The position numbers and the translations under genes are program-made. A model generated the notes under the pieces. That model was not told where the DNA came from. It made no database searches and saw only the letters and a list, made by a program, of their open reading frames with translations. From CAUYUA01 sp963575675 (GTDB lineage: Bacteria; Pseudomonadota; Alphaproteobacteria; Azospirillales; Azospirillaceae), in the NCBI GenBank assembly GCA_963575675.1, contig CAUYUA010000011.1, positions 1-64,000 of the forward strand: 64,000 nucleotides of DNA, written 5' to 3'. Shown here one piece after another: positions 17,429-25,975 of the stretch (its first letter is position 1; the number at the start of each line of letters is the position of its first letter).

Positions 17429-17729
17429 ATGTATGCCGTTACGTTCGACTTAGACGCTTCAATTCTGAAAGAGCTTTATCCTTCTCAATCCTGGAACGAT
17501 GCTTATACTGATGTTCAGAAAGCGTTGGAGCCTTTCGGGTTTTCTCGGCAACAGGGAAGTGTCTATTTCGGTGACGACAGCGTTGACGCCGTCAAATGCG
17601 TGTTGGCTGTCATGGATATCGCTCAGAGGTTTTCCTGGTTCAAATCGGCGGTGTAAAGACATCCGAATGTTACGAATTGAGGACAACAACGATCTTATGC
17701 CGGCTGTGCGAAAAGCCGCAGAAAGATAA
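17429..17729 (+). pseudogene. vapD: VapD-like protein, frameshifted near its end
   Basis: VapD proteins are small ribonucleases with a Cas2-like fold, found as virulence-associated or toxin-like genes. The frame from 17429 reads MYAVTFDLD, then AYTDVQKALEPFGFSRQQGS and FSWFKSAV, then stops at TAA 17654-17656. The family's C-terminal helix continues one base out of phase as KDIRMLRIEDNNDLMPAVRK, ending at 17729. Removing the extra T at 17654 would give a normal length of about 99 residues. The gene lies inside the sdh operon. There is no good Shine-Dalgarno site before 17429; an in-frame ATG at 17371 directly abuts GAGGAA. It could be a pseudogene, a sequencing error or a truncated active protein. 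Confidence 0.75.
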
Positions 17730-17763
17730 AGTTCTCCTCTTCTTGCTTTGACGAGGTCGCCAG

Positions 17764-18546
17764 ATGGTCGAGTTCAGTCTGCCAGCCAATTCTCGGGTTG
17801 GGCGCGGCAAAAAAATTTCCAGCGCTCTAAGCGCCAAGCGTAAAAAAGTCTTCAAGATCTATCGGTGGAATCCCGACGACGGTCAGAAGCCTCGGGTTGA
17901 TGAGTTCGAGGTCGATCTCGACAAATTCGGCCCAATGGTGCTTGACGCGCTGCTCTACATCAAAAACGAAATCGACAGCACCGTCACCTTCCGTCGCTCG
18001 TGCCGTGAGGGCATCTGCGGTTCCTGCGCGATGAATATCGACGGAACCAATACGCTCGCCTGCACCAAACCGATCGAAGACTGCAAGGGTGACGTTAAGA
18101 TTTATCCGTTGCCGCATATGGACGTGATCAAGGACCTGGTCCCGGATCTGTCGCGCCTGTATGCTCAGTTGACGTCGGTCAAACCCTGGTTGCAGACGCA
18201 GTCTCCGGCCCCGCCGGATCGCGAGCGCTTGCAATCCCCCGAAGAGCGCGCCAAGCTCGACGGTCTTTACGAGTGCATTCTGTGCTTCTCGTGCTCCACA
18301 AGCTGCCCCAGCTACTGGTGGAATTCCGATCGCTACCTCGGCCCTGCGATTCTGCTGCAAGCGTATCGCTGGATCGTGGACAGCCGCGACGAAGCCACCG
18401 GCGAGCGTCTGGACAACTTGGAAGACCCATTCCGTCTGTATCGTTGTCACACCATCAGCAATTGCACTCGGACTTGCCCCAAAGGCTTGAACCCGGCCAA
18501 GGCGATTGCAGAAATCAAGAAGCTTATGGTTATGCGAAAAGGGTAA
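17764..18546 (+). CDS. sdhB: Succinate dehydrogenase iron-sulfur subunit
   Basis: SdhB carries the three Fe-S clusters that wire SdhA to the quinone site. The 260-residue product has the 2Fe-2S ligands in RRSCREGICGSCAMNIDG with a later LACTKPIE. The 4Fe-4S and 3Fe-4S ligands are in CILCFSCSTSCPSYWW and CHTISNCTRTCPKGLNP. The N-terminal extension of about 25 residues is normal for alphaproteobacteria. It is separated from sdhA by the vapD-like gene, an unusual order, but is followed by a strong terminator that closes the operon. Confidence 0.97.
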   Translation: MVEFSLPANSRVGRGKKISSALSAKRKKVFKIYRWNPDDGQKPRVDEFEVDLDKFGPMVLDALLYIKNEIDSTVTFRRSCREGICGSCAMNIDGTNTLACTKPIEDCKGDVKIYPLPHMDVIKDLVPDLSRLYAQLTSVKPWLQTQSPAPPDRERLQSPEERAKLDGLYECILCFSCSTSCPSYWWNSDRYLGPAILLQAYRWIVDSRDEATGERLDNLEDPFRLYRCHTISNCTRTCPKGLNPAKAIAEIKKLMVMRKG

Positions 18547-18571
18547 AAAGCCTCTGCGCAGTAACTAAGGA

Positions 18572-18630
18572 AAGAGCGTTTATCGCTCTTAACGAAAAAA
18601 GCGGGGGGCCATTGGCCCCTCGCTTTCGTT
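18572..18630 (+). terminator. Double hairpin terminator after sdhB
   Basis: AAGAGCG-TTTAT-CGCTCTT (18572-18590) is followed by a GC-rich hairpin, AACGAAA...GCGGGGGGCC-ATT-GGCCCCTCGC...TTTCGTT (18591-18630). It begins 26 bases after the sdhB stop and precedes the next gene by 90 bases. Confidence 0.85.
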
Positions 18631-18720
18631 CTGCCGACAAAATAGAAAACTCCATGGAAGTCGGCGTAATTCTCTTGATGAGTGAATAATCCATACTTAA
18701 CGCCGTCGGAGGAAAAGGCC

Positions 18721-19461
18721 ATGACAGACGACATCATCCAAATGGTGGGCGTTCATAAATGGTATGGCGAATTCCATGTATTGAACAACATTCATTTGTC
18801 TGTGGCGCGTGGTGAACGAATTGTGCTGTGTGGTCCATCCGGCTCCGGAAAATCCACGCTCATTCGTTGCATCAATCGATTAGAAGAACACCAAAAAGGT
18901 AAAATCATCGTTGATGAAGTCGAGCTGACTGGAAATTTGCGTAATATTGAGGCGGTTCGACGCGAAGTCGGAATGGTGTTTCAGCATTTCAATCTCTTCC
19001 CGCATTTGACGGTCTTAGAAAACTGCACATTGGCGCAAACATGGGTGCGACGATTGCCTAAAAAGCAAGCGGAAGAGATCGCAATGACGTATTTGCAACG
19101 AGTGCGCATTCCAGAACAAGCTCATAAATATCCGGGGCAGTTATCCGGAGGTCAACAACAACGGGTGGCGATTGCCCGTTCATTGTGCATGTCTCCGAAA
19201 GTCATGCTGTTCGATGAACCAACATCGGCGTTGGATCCAGAAATGGTAAAAGAGGTTCTGGATGTAATGATGACGTTGGCGGAAGAAGGCATGACGATGC
19301 TGGTGGTGACGCATGAAATGGGATTTGCTCGAAGCGTCGCCAATCGGATTCTATTTATGGATCACGGCGAAATCGTTGAACAAGCTCCACCGGAAGCTTT
19401 TTTTAACAATCCTCAATCAGACCGCACAAAACTTTTCTTAAGCCAGATACTGAATCACTAG
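18721..19461 (+). CDS. Polar amino acid-type ABC transporter ATP-binding protein (GlnQ/AapP-like)
   Basis: A 246-residue ATPase of the glutamine/general amino acid import group. Walker A (GPSGSGKSTLIRCINRLE), the family-typical MVFQHFNLFPHLTVLEN Q-loop region, the signature LSGGQQQRVAIARSL, Walker B (VMLFDEPTSALDPEMV) and switch His (VVTHEMGFARSVA) are all intact. The ATG at 18721 has GGAGG 9 bases upstream; the earlier frame start at 18682 has no such site. No permease or binding protein gene is adjacent, so it is an orphan ATPase that must work with components encoded elsewhere. Confidence 0.92.
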   Translation: MTDDIIQMVGVHKWYGEFHVLNNIHLSVARGERIVLCGPSGSGKSTLIRCINRLEEHQKGKIIVDEVELTGNLRNIEAVRREVGMVFQHFNLFPHLTVLENCTLAQTWVRRLPKKQAEEIAMTYLQRVRIPEQAHKYPGQLSGGQQQRVAIARSLCMSPKVMLFDEPTSALDPEMVKEVLDVMMTLAEEGMTMLVVTHEMGFARSVANRILFMDHGEIVEQAPPEAFFNNPQSDRTKLFLSQILNH

Positions 19462-19488
19462 ACAAGGTTGGAAACCTTATTCTCCCGC

Positions 19489-19514
19489 CGCGAGGACCAA
19501 AAATGGTCCCCGCG
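19489..19514. terminator. Hairpin between convergent genes
   Basis: CGCGAGGACCA-AAAA-TGGTCCCCGCG forms a GC-rich stem with one mismatch, between the ABC ATPase and the DUF6065 gene. It is one of the convergent junctions without a copy of the dispersed repeat. No T-run follows. Confidence 0.5.
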
Positions 19515-19523
19515 ATTGGGCAA

Positions 19524-20273
19524 TCATTCCCGGTTATTTTCATCTTTTGTCCGGAATGGTTTCGGCCTAATTTTTGTTTTATGATCCGACACTCCGATTT
19601 CTCCATCCGGACGCACGCCTCGAAAATAATCTTTCTGCCATCCCGCTCTCTGCGCAACAGGATCGCTCTTCGCCAAATCATCTAAAAATTGCGACCGCGA
19701 CGCCGACCATTCAAGATATTGACGTTCAACGTCCGAGTGCTCCGACATCAGGTGAATTTCCGGCTCCGTCGCATCCAAAAGACCACGCACAACCGGAAAA
19801 AAGAAACAAAACGGCTCCCCTTCTTCAAAAGCAACCTCAACTCCCGGTCGTGTGAACTTCCAGTTCATCGTAAAAGGCGACGGCGCCCAATCCGTCTCGA
19901 TAACCCCGGCCAAAGCAACGATTCCATCTTTGGGAAGATTACTGGGACCACTGACCCACAAATTATAACCGGGTTCAGTGCGAAACATCGCCAGCACATG
20001 GAATGTGAGAATCCCATACCCGAAATGGCTGACAGGCAACAATGACGGACATGCTCGACTGGAAACCGTTATGGCGTCCCGTCCATCGCCGCCGTTCCAT
20101 CGCGCGGAAAAGGCGCATGGAGAAAGAATCTCCCATCCGTGAGCATTGGCAATGCTCAAAGGCAAACAACGATAAGCAAATCGATCTGCGGTGTTGTCCA
20201 TCCATGCTCGATCTACGGGAGCAGGTCGAATCGTGGGCGCAGGACCGGAAGTCGGATAGCAAATCAGTTTCAT
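19524..20273 (-). CDS. DUF6065-like family protein
   Basis: This 249-residue soluble protein resembles the uncharacterised DUF6065 family. It starts MKLICYPTSGPAPTIRPAP, followed by RAWMDNTADRFAYRCLPLSI. The middle has SHFGYGILTFHVLAMFRTEPG, YNLWVSGPSN and DWAPSPFTMNWKFTRPG, and later FEEGEPFCFFFPVVRG. No signal peptide or membrane helix is present. Function is not known to me. It ends 62 bases from the convergent ABC gene. Confidence 0.7.
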   Translation of the reverse strand: MKLICYPTSGPAPTIRPAPVDRAWMDNTADRFAYRCLPLSIANAHGWEILSPCAFSARWNGGDGRDAITVSSRACPSLLPVSHFGYGILTFHVLAMFRTEPGYNLWVSGPSNLPKDGIVALAGVIETDWAPSPFTMNWKFTRPGVEVAFEEGEPFCFFFPVVRGLLDATEPEIHLMSEHSDVERQYLEWSASRSQFLDDLAKSDPVAQRAGWQKDYFRGVRPDGEIGVSDHKTKIRPKPFRTKDENNRE

Positions 20274-20327
20274 GGAAAAAAGACTTTCGATTCTACATGA
20301 AAATTAAAACCGGGCTCCTCTAATTCG

Positions 20328-21452
20328 TTATTCACTTCGATTGGCGTAGCGCGCGATAAACGCATGCATATCCCCACTATCGTTCTGCCAACGCTGAAAA
20401 AGTTTTTTCGAAGCCTCAAGAGTAAGCCGATCATAGAGACCCATCGCACGGGACAACTCGCGAGGATCTATGGCTTTGTCTCCCATTTTGACGGCTCGCC
20501 CAAGCAGAAATAAAGTAGCGAAAGAAGCTTTATCAATGCCAAGCGCCTTGCAAATAAGAGCCAAGGCTTCGCCTCCGTCTTCATCAAGTATGGCTCGAAC
20601 GCCATTTTCATCGAGTCGAGTCAAACGGGTGAGCAACAATGCAAATAAGCCGGTGTTCCGCAAGCGTAATGTCTGAATCAGCAAAGTCGGTGTAATGGCT
20701 TGATGTTCCGCCAACCGATCCGCAAGTTCAATTTGTTCCGGCAAAGCGTCGCGGTGCTGTTGAGAAGAAGCCGCAAGCTCTTTGAGAACGGTTTTTAAAG
20801 CGCCATCAAGTTGTTGGGAATCAATGGTAAACCGACTATTGATGAAACGCCGTAGTTCAGCGCCCGCCCACCAATAGAGTCGCGCAGCAAGATCAGGCGG
20901 CATTTCGGCGCGCGCCAACAAAGGACGTCGCAAAACAGTCTCACGCTGTGCGGCGCGCGTAAGAGCGAGGACGCTGTTGCGCGAAATTTTTGATCCGGGA
21001 TTAACCAGGACAGCGTAAGCGACTTCTGTAGGGCCATGTGCGATCAATGCATCCGTAACGGTTTCTCCCACAGAAGAGCGTTTGGCGATGACCAACTGGT
21101 GCGGCGCGCCGAGTTTTCGAATCAATGCAACAAGCTCGGCGTCACCAAGCAAAGCGCTAAACCGCAGAACAGGCTCAGCGACCAATATCTGGTCTCCGGC
21201 GAGCGTCATCACCAAATCGACAGGAGCCAGAGGCTGACCCGCCAAATGCTCCGCCAACGCTTTACGTATCTCAACTTCAGCGCTATGAACCAATTGACGT
21301 AGAATGTCCGTGGCAATGGCGCGTTCTTTATCGCTGAGAACCATGCCTTCTCCGGAAAAGAGATCGGAGACAGCTCCGGCCAAAAGGCGACGGCCTTCAA
21401 TGGAACGGTTTTGGCTCAAGCGATACAAATCAGAAATTTGATGAGGGATCAC
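20328..21452 (-). CDS. DUF2336 domain protein
   Basis: A 374-residue helical-repeat protein of the DUF2336 type, found mainly in alphaproteobacteria. It opens MIPHQISDLYRLSQNRSIEG, has paired-helix units such as VEIRKALAEHLAGQPLAP, and contains LIAHGPTEVAYAVLVNPGSK. No catalytic motif is seen. The function of the family is unknown, though some members sit near motility or signalling genes. Confidence 0.78.
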   Translation of the reverse strand: MIPHQISDLYRLSQNRSIEGRRLLAGAVSDLFSGEGMVLSDKERAIATDILRQLVHSAEVEIRKALAEHLAGQPLAPVDLVMTLAGDQILVAEPVLRFSALLGDAELVALIRKLGAPHQLVIAKRSSVGETVTDALIAHGPTEVAYAVLVNPGSKISRNSVLALTRAAQRETVLRRPLLARAEMPPDLAARLYWWAGAELRRFINSRFTIDSQQLDGALKTVLKELAASSQQHRDALPEQIELADRLAEHQAITPTLLIQTLRLRNTGLFALLLTRLTRLDENGVRAILDEDGGEALALICKALGIDKASFATLFLLGRAVKMGDKAIDPRELSRAMGLYDRLTLEASKKLFQRWQNDSGDMHAFIARYANRSE

Positions 21453-21822
21453 AGGATTGGTCCCATTTCAGAAACATCGGAGCACAACCGATAACGTCGC
21501 GACACAAGAGTGAAGCAGGTGGGTGGATGAAGAAAGTTCATCATAGCGACACCTGTATTGAACGTTTTTTATTGAAATGCGTTCGATTGATGGAATCTAG
21601 TCCATCTGAGAAACCCATTCTAGAGGATATGACAAGGCGATTTCAATTTGGTATCCCTATTTGCCTTTATTTTAATTCATGGATGTAAGACAGAATTCTA
21701 AAAAATACATTTTTTGTTTTTCTTAATTTTTGATTGTTTTTGGAATAAGCGACGAAATTTTGCCTGAACCGCCATAAACCATAAAAAAACAAACAACCTT
21801 ACAATCCACCGAGGAGACAAAA
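21453..21822. other. Intergenic region upstream of the 60-aa peptide gene
   Basis: 370 bases, AT-rich towards 21690-21790. A GATGGA-ATCTAG-TCCATC hairpin lies near 21593-21611. No gene or repeat copy was recognised. It presumably holds promoters for the divergent DUF2336 gene and the small gene. Confidence 0.4.
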
Positions 21823-22005
21823 ATGCGTGAAAATCAAGGAAATAACGCTGGCGATAGAACGAACGGCTCTCAATCATGGTGGAGCGGTTTATGGGATGTT
21901 CTTGAATGTCTTGCATATGTTTTTGAGTTGTTTTCTTGGGTGGTTCGTTTCATCCTATGGCTTTTCCGAATCGTGTTCGAAACAATAGCCTCTCTCTTTC
22001 CGTAA
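21823..22005 (+). CDS. Small membrane-associated protein, 60 aa
   Basis: A 60-residue peptide with a polar N-terminus (MRENQGNNAGDRTNGSQS) followed by an aromatic-rich hydrophobic segment (WWSGLWDVLECLAYVFELFS, then WVVRFILWLFRIVFETIASL). The segment would form one long membrane helix or an amphipathic hairpin. GAGGAG lies 7 bases before the ATG, strong support for translation, and the coding frame stands alone in an otherwise AT-rich gap. No family was recognised. Membrane stress peptide or type I toxin-like roles are possible but unproven. Confidence 0.65.
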   Translation: MRENQGNNAGDRTNGSQSWWSGLWDVLECLAYVFELFSWVVRFILWLFRIVFETIASLFP

Positions 22006-22036
22006 GCACACACTACGCCATGAAGACAAACCGCGT

Positions 22037-23017
22037 TCAGCTCACCCGATCCATCGGCGTGCGGCCTTGGAAGAAAGCGTCTAAGTTGTCGAGCGCGCGA
22101 AATCCCATGGCGTTACGAGTCTCTATAGTGGCGCTGCCCAAATGAGGCAAAAGAAAACAATTGTTCAGAGTGCGATAACCTGGATGAATTCGAGGCTCTC
22201 CTTCATAAACGTCCAAACCGACAGCGGCGATTCGTCCGCAACGAAGAGCCGCAATTAACGCCGCGTCATCCACCACAACGCCACGCGCAGTGTTGACGAC
22301 AATGGCGGCGGGCGGCAGAAATTCAATTCGGCGCGCATCAAGCCAATGATGAGTCTCCGGAGTCGCCGGACAATGCAGAGAGAGAAAATCCGCCTCGACC
22401 AACAGCTCTTCAGCGGAGGCGCGCCAATCGGCGTCTTGTTCGAGAGGCGGAAATAATCTTGTTCGGTTATGGTAGGAAATAGTCATGCCGAAAGCGCGAG
22501 CCCGTTGAGCCACAGCCCGACCGATACGCCCCATCCCCAGAATCGCCAATCTTTTCCCGCTCAACGAACGCCCAAGCATTTGAGTCGGCGCCCATCCCGA
22601 CCACGCCTCCGGAGAGCCGGGACCGGCGCGCATCACGCGCTCGCCTTCAGACGCCCGTCGAGCGGCGCCCACCATCAGCAAAAGCGCGATCTCGGCTGTG
22701 GCCTCGGTCAACACGTCGGGAGTATTGGCGACGACAATGCCTCGACGACGCGCCGCGTCCAAATCAATGTGATCCACGCCGACCGAAAACGTGGCGATCA
22801 TCCGCACAGAATCCGGCAGAGCCTCAATTGTGATGGCAGGCAGACGATCCGCAGCGCAAGCCAACAAAGCATCCGCTCCCTGAGCATGCGCGATCATCGC
22901 CGCGTGATCCAAAAAAAGATCAAGCTCATTAGCGCGAACATCATAAGAAAGAGCGGCGCGACGCTCGACGGCTTGGGGCAATTTACGAGTGATGGCTAAA
23001 CACGGACGTGACGACAT
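22037..23017 (-). CDS. D-2-hydroxyacid dehydrogenase (glyoxylate/hydroxypyruvate reductase-like)
   Basis: A 326-residue NAD(P)-dependent D-isomer 2-hydroxyacid dehydrogenase. The nucleotide motif is LGMGRIGRAVAQRARAFGM. Catalytic Arg, Glu and His lie in VNTARGVVVDDAALI, GLDVYEGEP and LLPHLGSATIETR. It is closest to GyaR/glycerate dehydrogenase-type enzymes reducing glyoxylate or hydroxypyruvate, but substrate assignment is inference. The ATG at 23017 follows TGAGGA by about 9 bases; the longer frame would begin with TTG at 23032. Confidence 0.9.
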   Translation of the reverse strand: MSSRPCLAITRKLPQAVERRAALSYDVRANELDLFLDHAAMIAHAQGADALLACAADRLPAITIEALPDSVRMIATFSVGVDHIDLDAARRRGIVVANTPDVLTEATAEIALLLMVGAARRASEGERVMRAGPGSPEAWSGWAPTQMLGRSLSGKRLAILGMGRIGRAVAQRARAFGMTISYHNRTRLFPPLEQDADWRASAEELLVEADFLSLHCPATPETHHWLDARRIEFLPPAAIVVNTARGVVVDDAALIAALRCGRIAAVGLDVYEGEPRIHPGYRTLNNCFLLPHLGSATIETRNAMGFRALDNLDAFFQGRTPMDRVS

Positions 23018-23349
23018 AGGAACAGTCCTCAAGCTCGAGAAGATTTCGCATATCCCATACCGGAGAGCAAGACGAGAAAAAAAAGTAGCGCCTATTTTCT
23101 GAATAAAAAATCTTCCGAAAAAGAATTGAACGGAAGAAAAAACTCAACTCACGCACTCCCACAACCAGAAACTCCCCCCTCGGAACAGTTCATTTCTTTA
23201 GAGTCCACAGAGGAAGATTCGCGAAAACAAACAGCTTAAAGATTTCCTGCACGAATACCACGTCCGGAAAACACGATGCTTCCAACGGCTCCGGCGGCCA
23301 TCCTCATCCAAGCCCATGAAACCTTCGTAATATGTCATCAACAGCAACA
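23018..23349. other. Intergenic region with a possible repeat remnant
   Basis: About 330 bases with no convincing gene. CCACAGAGGAAGATTCGCGA around 23205-23224 resembles the terminal part of the dispersed repeat in reverse orientation, but the rest of the element is missing. Confidence 0.35.
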
Positions 23350-23766
23350 TCACTGCAAGACCAGGTTTAACCCACCGCCAACGCCCAAGCGCAGCCAAAG
23401 AGCAATTGCCGCAACCACTCCCAGAACAATGGCCAAGAGGTATATTCTAAGCGGAATCGGCGTCTTCTCGCCAGAACGTCGTCGCCTCCCTTTCTTTTGC
23501 AACGCAACATTCTTGGCGACGACGCTCTTACGCGGATCATGCAACGAAATCAGTTTCCAATGGAACTCCAACGCCCCCTCTTGAGCGTTCGGATCATACT
23601 CCAAGCGAATCAGTCGAAAAAAACCTGTCGGCTTCAGGCGGATCATTTCATGAAACACCTGCGTCGACGCGGCTTGCTCTTCAGCCAAATAAATGGTCTT
23701 CCAACTCTTGCCTGCGGCGCGCTGCACGGCAAAACGCGGCGGTTGAGGTTCTTTGGCGTCGCTCAT
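23350..23766 (-). CDS. Conserved hypothetical protein with C-terminal membrane helix
   Basis: 138 residues. The soluble N-terminal region contains RAAGKSWKTIYLAEEQAAS, then FHEMIRLKPTGFFRLIRLEY and FHWKLISLHDPRK. It is followed by a basic stretch (KKGRRRRSGEK) and one C-terminal TM helix (RIYLLAIVLGVVAAIALWLR). This arrangement suggests a tail-anchored inner-membrane protein. The start at 23766 is favoured by AAGGAA upstream and by the shorter, charged N-terminus MSDAKEPQPP. Family not named; function unknown. Confidence 0.65.
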   Translation of the reverse strand: MSDAKEPQPPRFAVQRAAGKSWKTIYLAEEQAASTQVFHEMIRLKPTGFFRLIRLEYDPNAQEGALEFHWKLISLHDPRKSVVAKNVALQKKGRRRRSGEKTPIPLRIYLLAIVLGVVAAIALWLRLGVGGGLNLVLQ

Positions 23767-23953
23767 ACCTATTCCTTGTGCTATTTCTTGCGTGTTGGGT
23801 GCGAATATGGTCCAATGCCGAATCAAAAAACATCTGTAGACGACCAATTTGTCACGATTGCATTTTATCCGTCGCTTCTGCGTGAAAATTCTTGACCGAC
23901 GCGACGTCGCCGAGCACCTATAGCGTTAGAAACCATGGTGGAACAAAGGGCCA

Positions 23954-24172
23954 ATGGCAAAGGAAGATTTAATCGAGTTTTCGGGCACAGTGATGGAACT
24001 GCTGCCGAACGCCATGTTTCGGGTCAAGCTCGATAACGAACACGAAGTGCTTGCCCATACATCCGGCAAAATGCGCAAAAATCGCATTCGCGTGCTGGCG
24101 GGAGATCGAGTCAACGTCGAGATGACGCCATACGATCTCACCAAGGGACGAATCACCTTCCGTTACAAATAA
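23954..24172 (+). CDS. infA: Translation initiation factor IF-1
   Basis: IF-1 is a 72-residue OB-fold protein that occupies the A site of the 30S subunit during initiation. The sequence is canonical: MAKEDLIEFSGTVMELLPNA, RVKLDNEHEVLAHTSGKMRK, RIRVLAGDRVNVEMTPYDL and KGRITFRYK. maf follows 16 bases later, the usual alphaproteobacterial order. Confidence 0.98.
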   Translation: MAKEDLIEFSGTVMELLPNAMFRVKLDNEHEVLAHTSGKMRKNRIRVLAGDRVNVEMTPYDLTKGRITFRYK

Positions 24173-24188
24173 GCGGATCGCGCCGAAC

Positions 24189-24761
24189 GTGACCGAACGC
24201 TTCCCTTCGCGATTGGTGCTGGCTTCGGCCTCGCCCAGGCGGCTCGAATTGCTGCGTCAGATCGGCGTTGCGCCCGATGTGGTCGATGCGCCGGACATCG
24301 ATGAAACACCCACGCTCAATGAGTTGCCCGGAAAACACGCCGAGCGCTTGGCGGTCGCCAAGGCTCAGGCGGTGGCTGCGCGGTATCCGGAGGCCATAGT
24401 TCTGGCGGCTGACACCGTCGTCGCCTGTGGGCGAAGGATTCTACCCAAAGCAGAAACTCAAGAACAGGCAAAGCGTTGTTTAGCTTTATTGTCAGGACGG
24501 CGTCACCGCGTTTACAGCGGAGTCGCCGTAATTGCAAATGGACGACTCCGTCAGCGTCTGGTGATGACCAACGTCGCCTTTAAGCCGCTTTGTGAGGAAG
24601 AAATCACGCGATACCTCGCCGCAGAAGAATGGCGAGGGAAAGCAGGAGGTTATGCAATTCAGGGGCGCGCCGCAAGTTTCGTGCGTTGGATCAACGGCTC
24701 ATACAGCAATGTGGTTGGTTTGCCCTTGTTTGAAGTTACGGGATTGTTGCAAAGCTGTTGA
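24189..24761 (+). CDS. maf: Maf-family nucleoside triphosphate pyrophosphatase
   Basis: A 190-residue house-cleaning pyrophosphatase that hydrolyses modified or excess nucleoside triphosphates. Motifs: LVLASASPRRLELLRQIG at the N-terminus, the catalytic region IVLAADTVVACGRRILPK, LSGRRHRVYSGVAVI, and GGYAIQGRAASFVRWINGSY. The start is GTG at 24189. It follows infA closely. In many relatives an RNase G gene comes next; here a tyrosine recombinase does. Confidence 0.94.
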   Translation: MTERFPSRLVLASASPRRLELLRQIGVAPDVVDAPDIDETPTLNELPGKHAERLAVAKAQAVAARYPEAIVLAADTVVACGRRILPKAETQEQAKRCLALLSGRRHRVYSGVAVIANGRLRQRLVMTNVAFKPLCEEEITRYLAAEEWRGKAGGYAIQGRAASFVRWINGSYSNVVGLPLFEVTGLLQSC

Positions 24762-24798
24762 TTGAAGCTATTTGGATACATCGTAAAGGGTTCTATCA

Positions 24799-25740
24799 AT
24801 GACGACGCCGGAGTGTGGGGGTCAAGTCATTGGCGACCACTTAGCCGCTGAGAAATATGCGCAGGCCGCGCGCTCGAAAGCCACGCGCCGCGCCTATCAA
24901 GCCGATTTGCAGCGATTTGCCGAGTGGTGCAAAGCCGCAGGAGCAACGATGACGCCGGCTGAGCCGGAAGTGGTGGCTGCGTTTCTGGCGGGAGAAGCGC
25001 GGCAAGGAATGCGGCCGTCGACTTTAGAACGGCGACGCGCCGCCATACGTTACGCTCACGAACGCGCCGGTTGCGAGACGCCGACCAATGCTCTTTGTGT
25101 GCGGGAAACCATGGCGGGCATCCGACGCTCCTTGGGAGTGGCTCCTGTTCGCAAAACCGCAGCCACCGTTGAGCTGTTGGAAGAAATGTTGATGACAATT
25201 CCTGATAATTTCATCGGCATGCGCGATCGCGCACTGCTTTTGATAGGATTTGCAGGAGCGTTTCGGCGTTCAGAGTTGGTGGCGTTAACTGTTAATGATA
25301 TGGAAGAAACCGCTCAGGGATTGTTGGTTACGATTCGACGCGGCAAGACAGATCAAGAGGGACGCGGACGAGTAATCGCAATTCTTCGAGGAAAGCGATA
25401 TTGCCCCGTGTCCGCTCTGCGACGTTGGTTGGCTATCGCCGGAATTATTGCAGGACCGTTGTTCCGCACGATCGGCAAGGGCGATCGGTTGTTAGACCGA
25501 GCATTGAGTGATCACGCTGTGGCGTTGATCGTCAAACGATATGCCGCAGCCGCCGGATTGGACTCCTCGCAGTTTGCAGGGCATAGTTTGCGGCGCGGTT
25601 TTTTGACGTCAGCGGCAATGAGCGGCGCTTCGGTCTTTAAAATGCGCGAAATCAGCGGTCATGCGTCTATGGAATCGTTAGCAAATTATGTTGAGGCCGT
25701 AGATCGATTTCGTGAACACGCAGGAGAAGGGTTGCTCTAA
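24799..25740 (+). CDS. Tyrosine recombinase/integrase
   Basis: A 313-residue site-specific recombinase. The N-terminal SAM-like DNA-binding domain covers about residues 15-115 (KATRRAYQADLQRFAEWCKA). The catalytic domain carries Arg 157 (GAFRRSELVAL), Lys 183 (RGKTDQEG), His 262 and Arg 265 (GHSLRRGFLT), His 288 (SGHASMESL) and the nucleophile Tyr 297 (LANYVEA). All key residues are present, so it should be active. No cargo, att site or other mobile gene was recognised nearby; it may be a phage-type integrase remnant or a stand-alone recombinase. Confidence 0.9.
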   Translation: MTTPECGGQVIGDHLAAEKYAQAARSKATRRAYQADLQRFAEWCKAAGATMTPAEPEVVAAFLAGEARQGMRPSTLERRRAAIRYAHERAGCETPTNALCVRETMAGIRRSLGVAPVRKTAATVELLEEMLMTIPDNFIGMRDRALLLIGFAGAFRRSELVALTVNDMEETAQGLLVTIRRGKTDQEGRGRVIAILRGKRYCPVSALRRWLAIAGIIAGPLFRTIGKGDRLLDRALSDHAVALIVKRYAAAAGLDSSQFAGHSLRRGFLTSAAMSGASVFKMREISGHASMESLANYVEAVDRFREHAGEGLL

Positions 25741-25864
25741 AACAACGAACGGGAATTTATCTATTATCGTTCATCCATTGCTTAATTTTTTTGTTGTTTT
25801 TCGTCTTCATGGAATATCTGTGAGTGATCTGTGGCAAACTGCCACTAAATCACGAATAAAAGGT

Positions 25865-25952
25865 TCCACTGGAGGATTTCGCTTCGCGAAGAAGGGGGGC
25901 TTTCGCTCCCCCTTTATGATCCCGAGCGACCAGAAACACAGTCCTTGGACCC
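25865..25952 (-). repeat. Dispersed structured repeat, copy 3 (reverse)
   Basis: On the minus strand it reads GGGTCCAAGGACTGTGTTTC, TGGTCGC, ATCATAAAGGGGGAGCGAAA, GCCCCCCTTC, TTCGCGAAGCGAAATCC and TCCAGTGGA. It begins 24 bases after the minus-strand stop at 25976, which is the end of the DUF6468 gene only if its frame is restored. Confidence 0.88.
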
Positions 25953-25975
25953 TTTTTGATATTTTAATTTCTTGC

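Noticed and set aside
17648..17660. Programmed +1 frameshift in the vapD-like gene
   Set aside because: The slip would move the P-site tRNA from GTG to TGT, which is a poor re-pairing, and no stimulatory Shine-Dalgarno-like element is present. Mutation or sequencing error is simpler.
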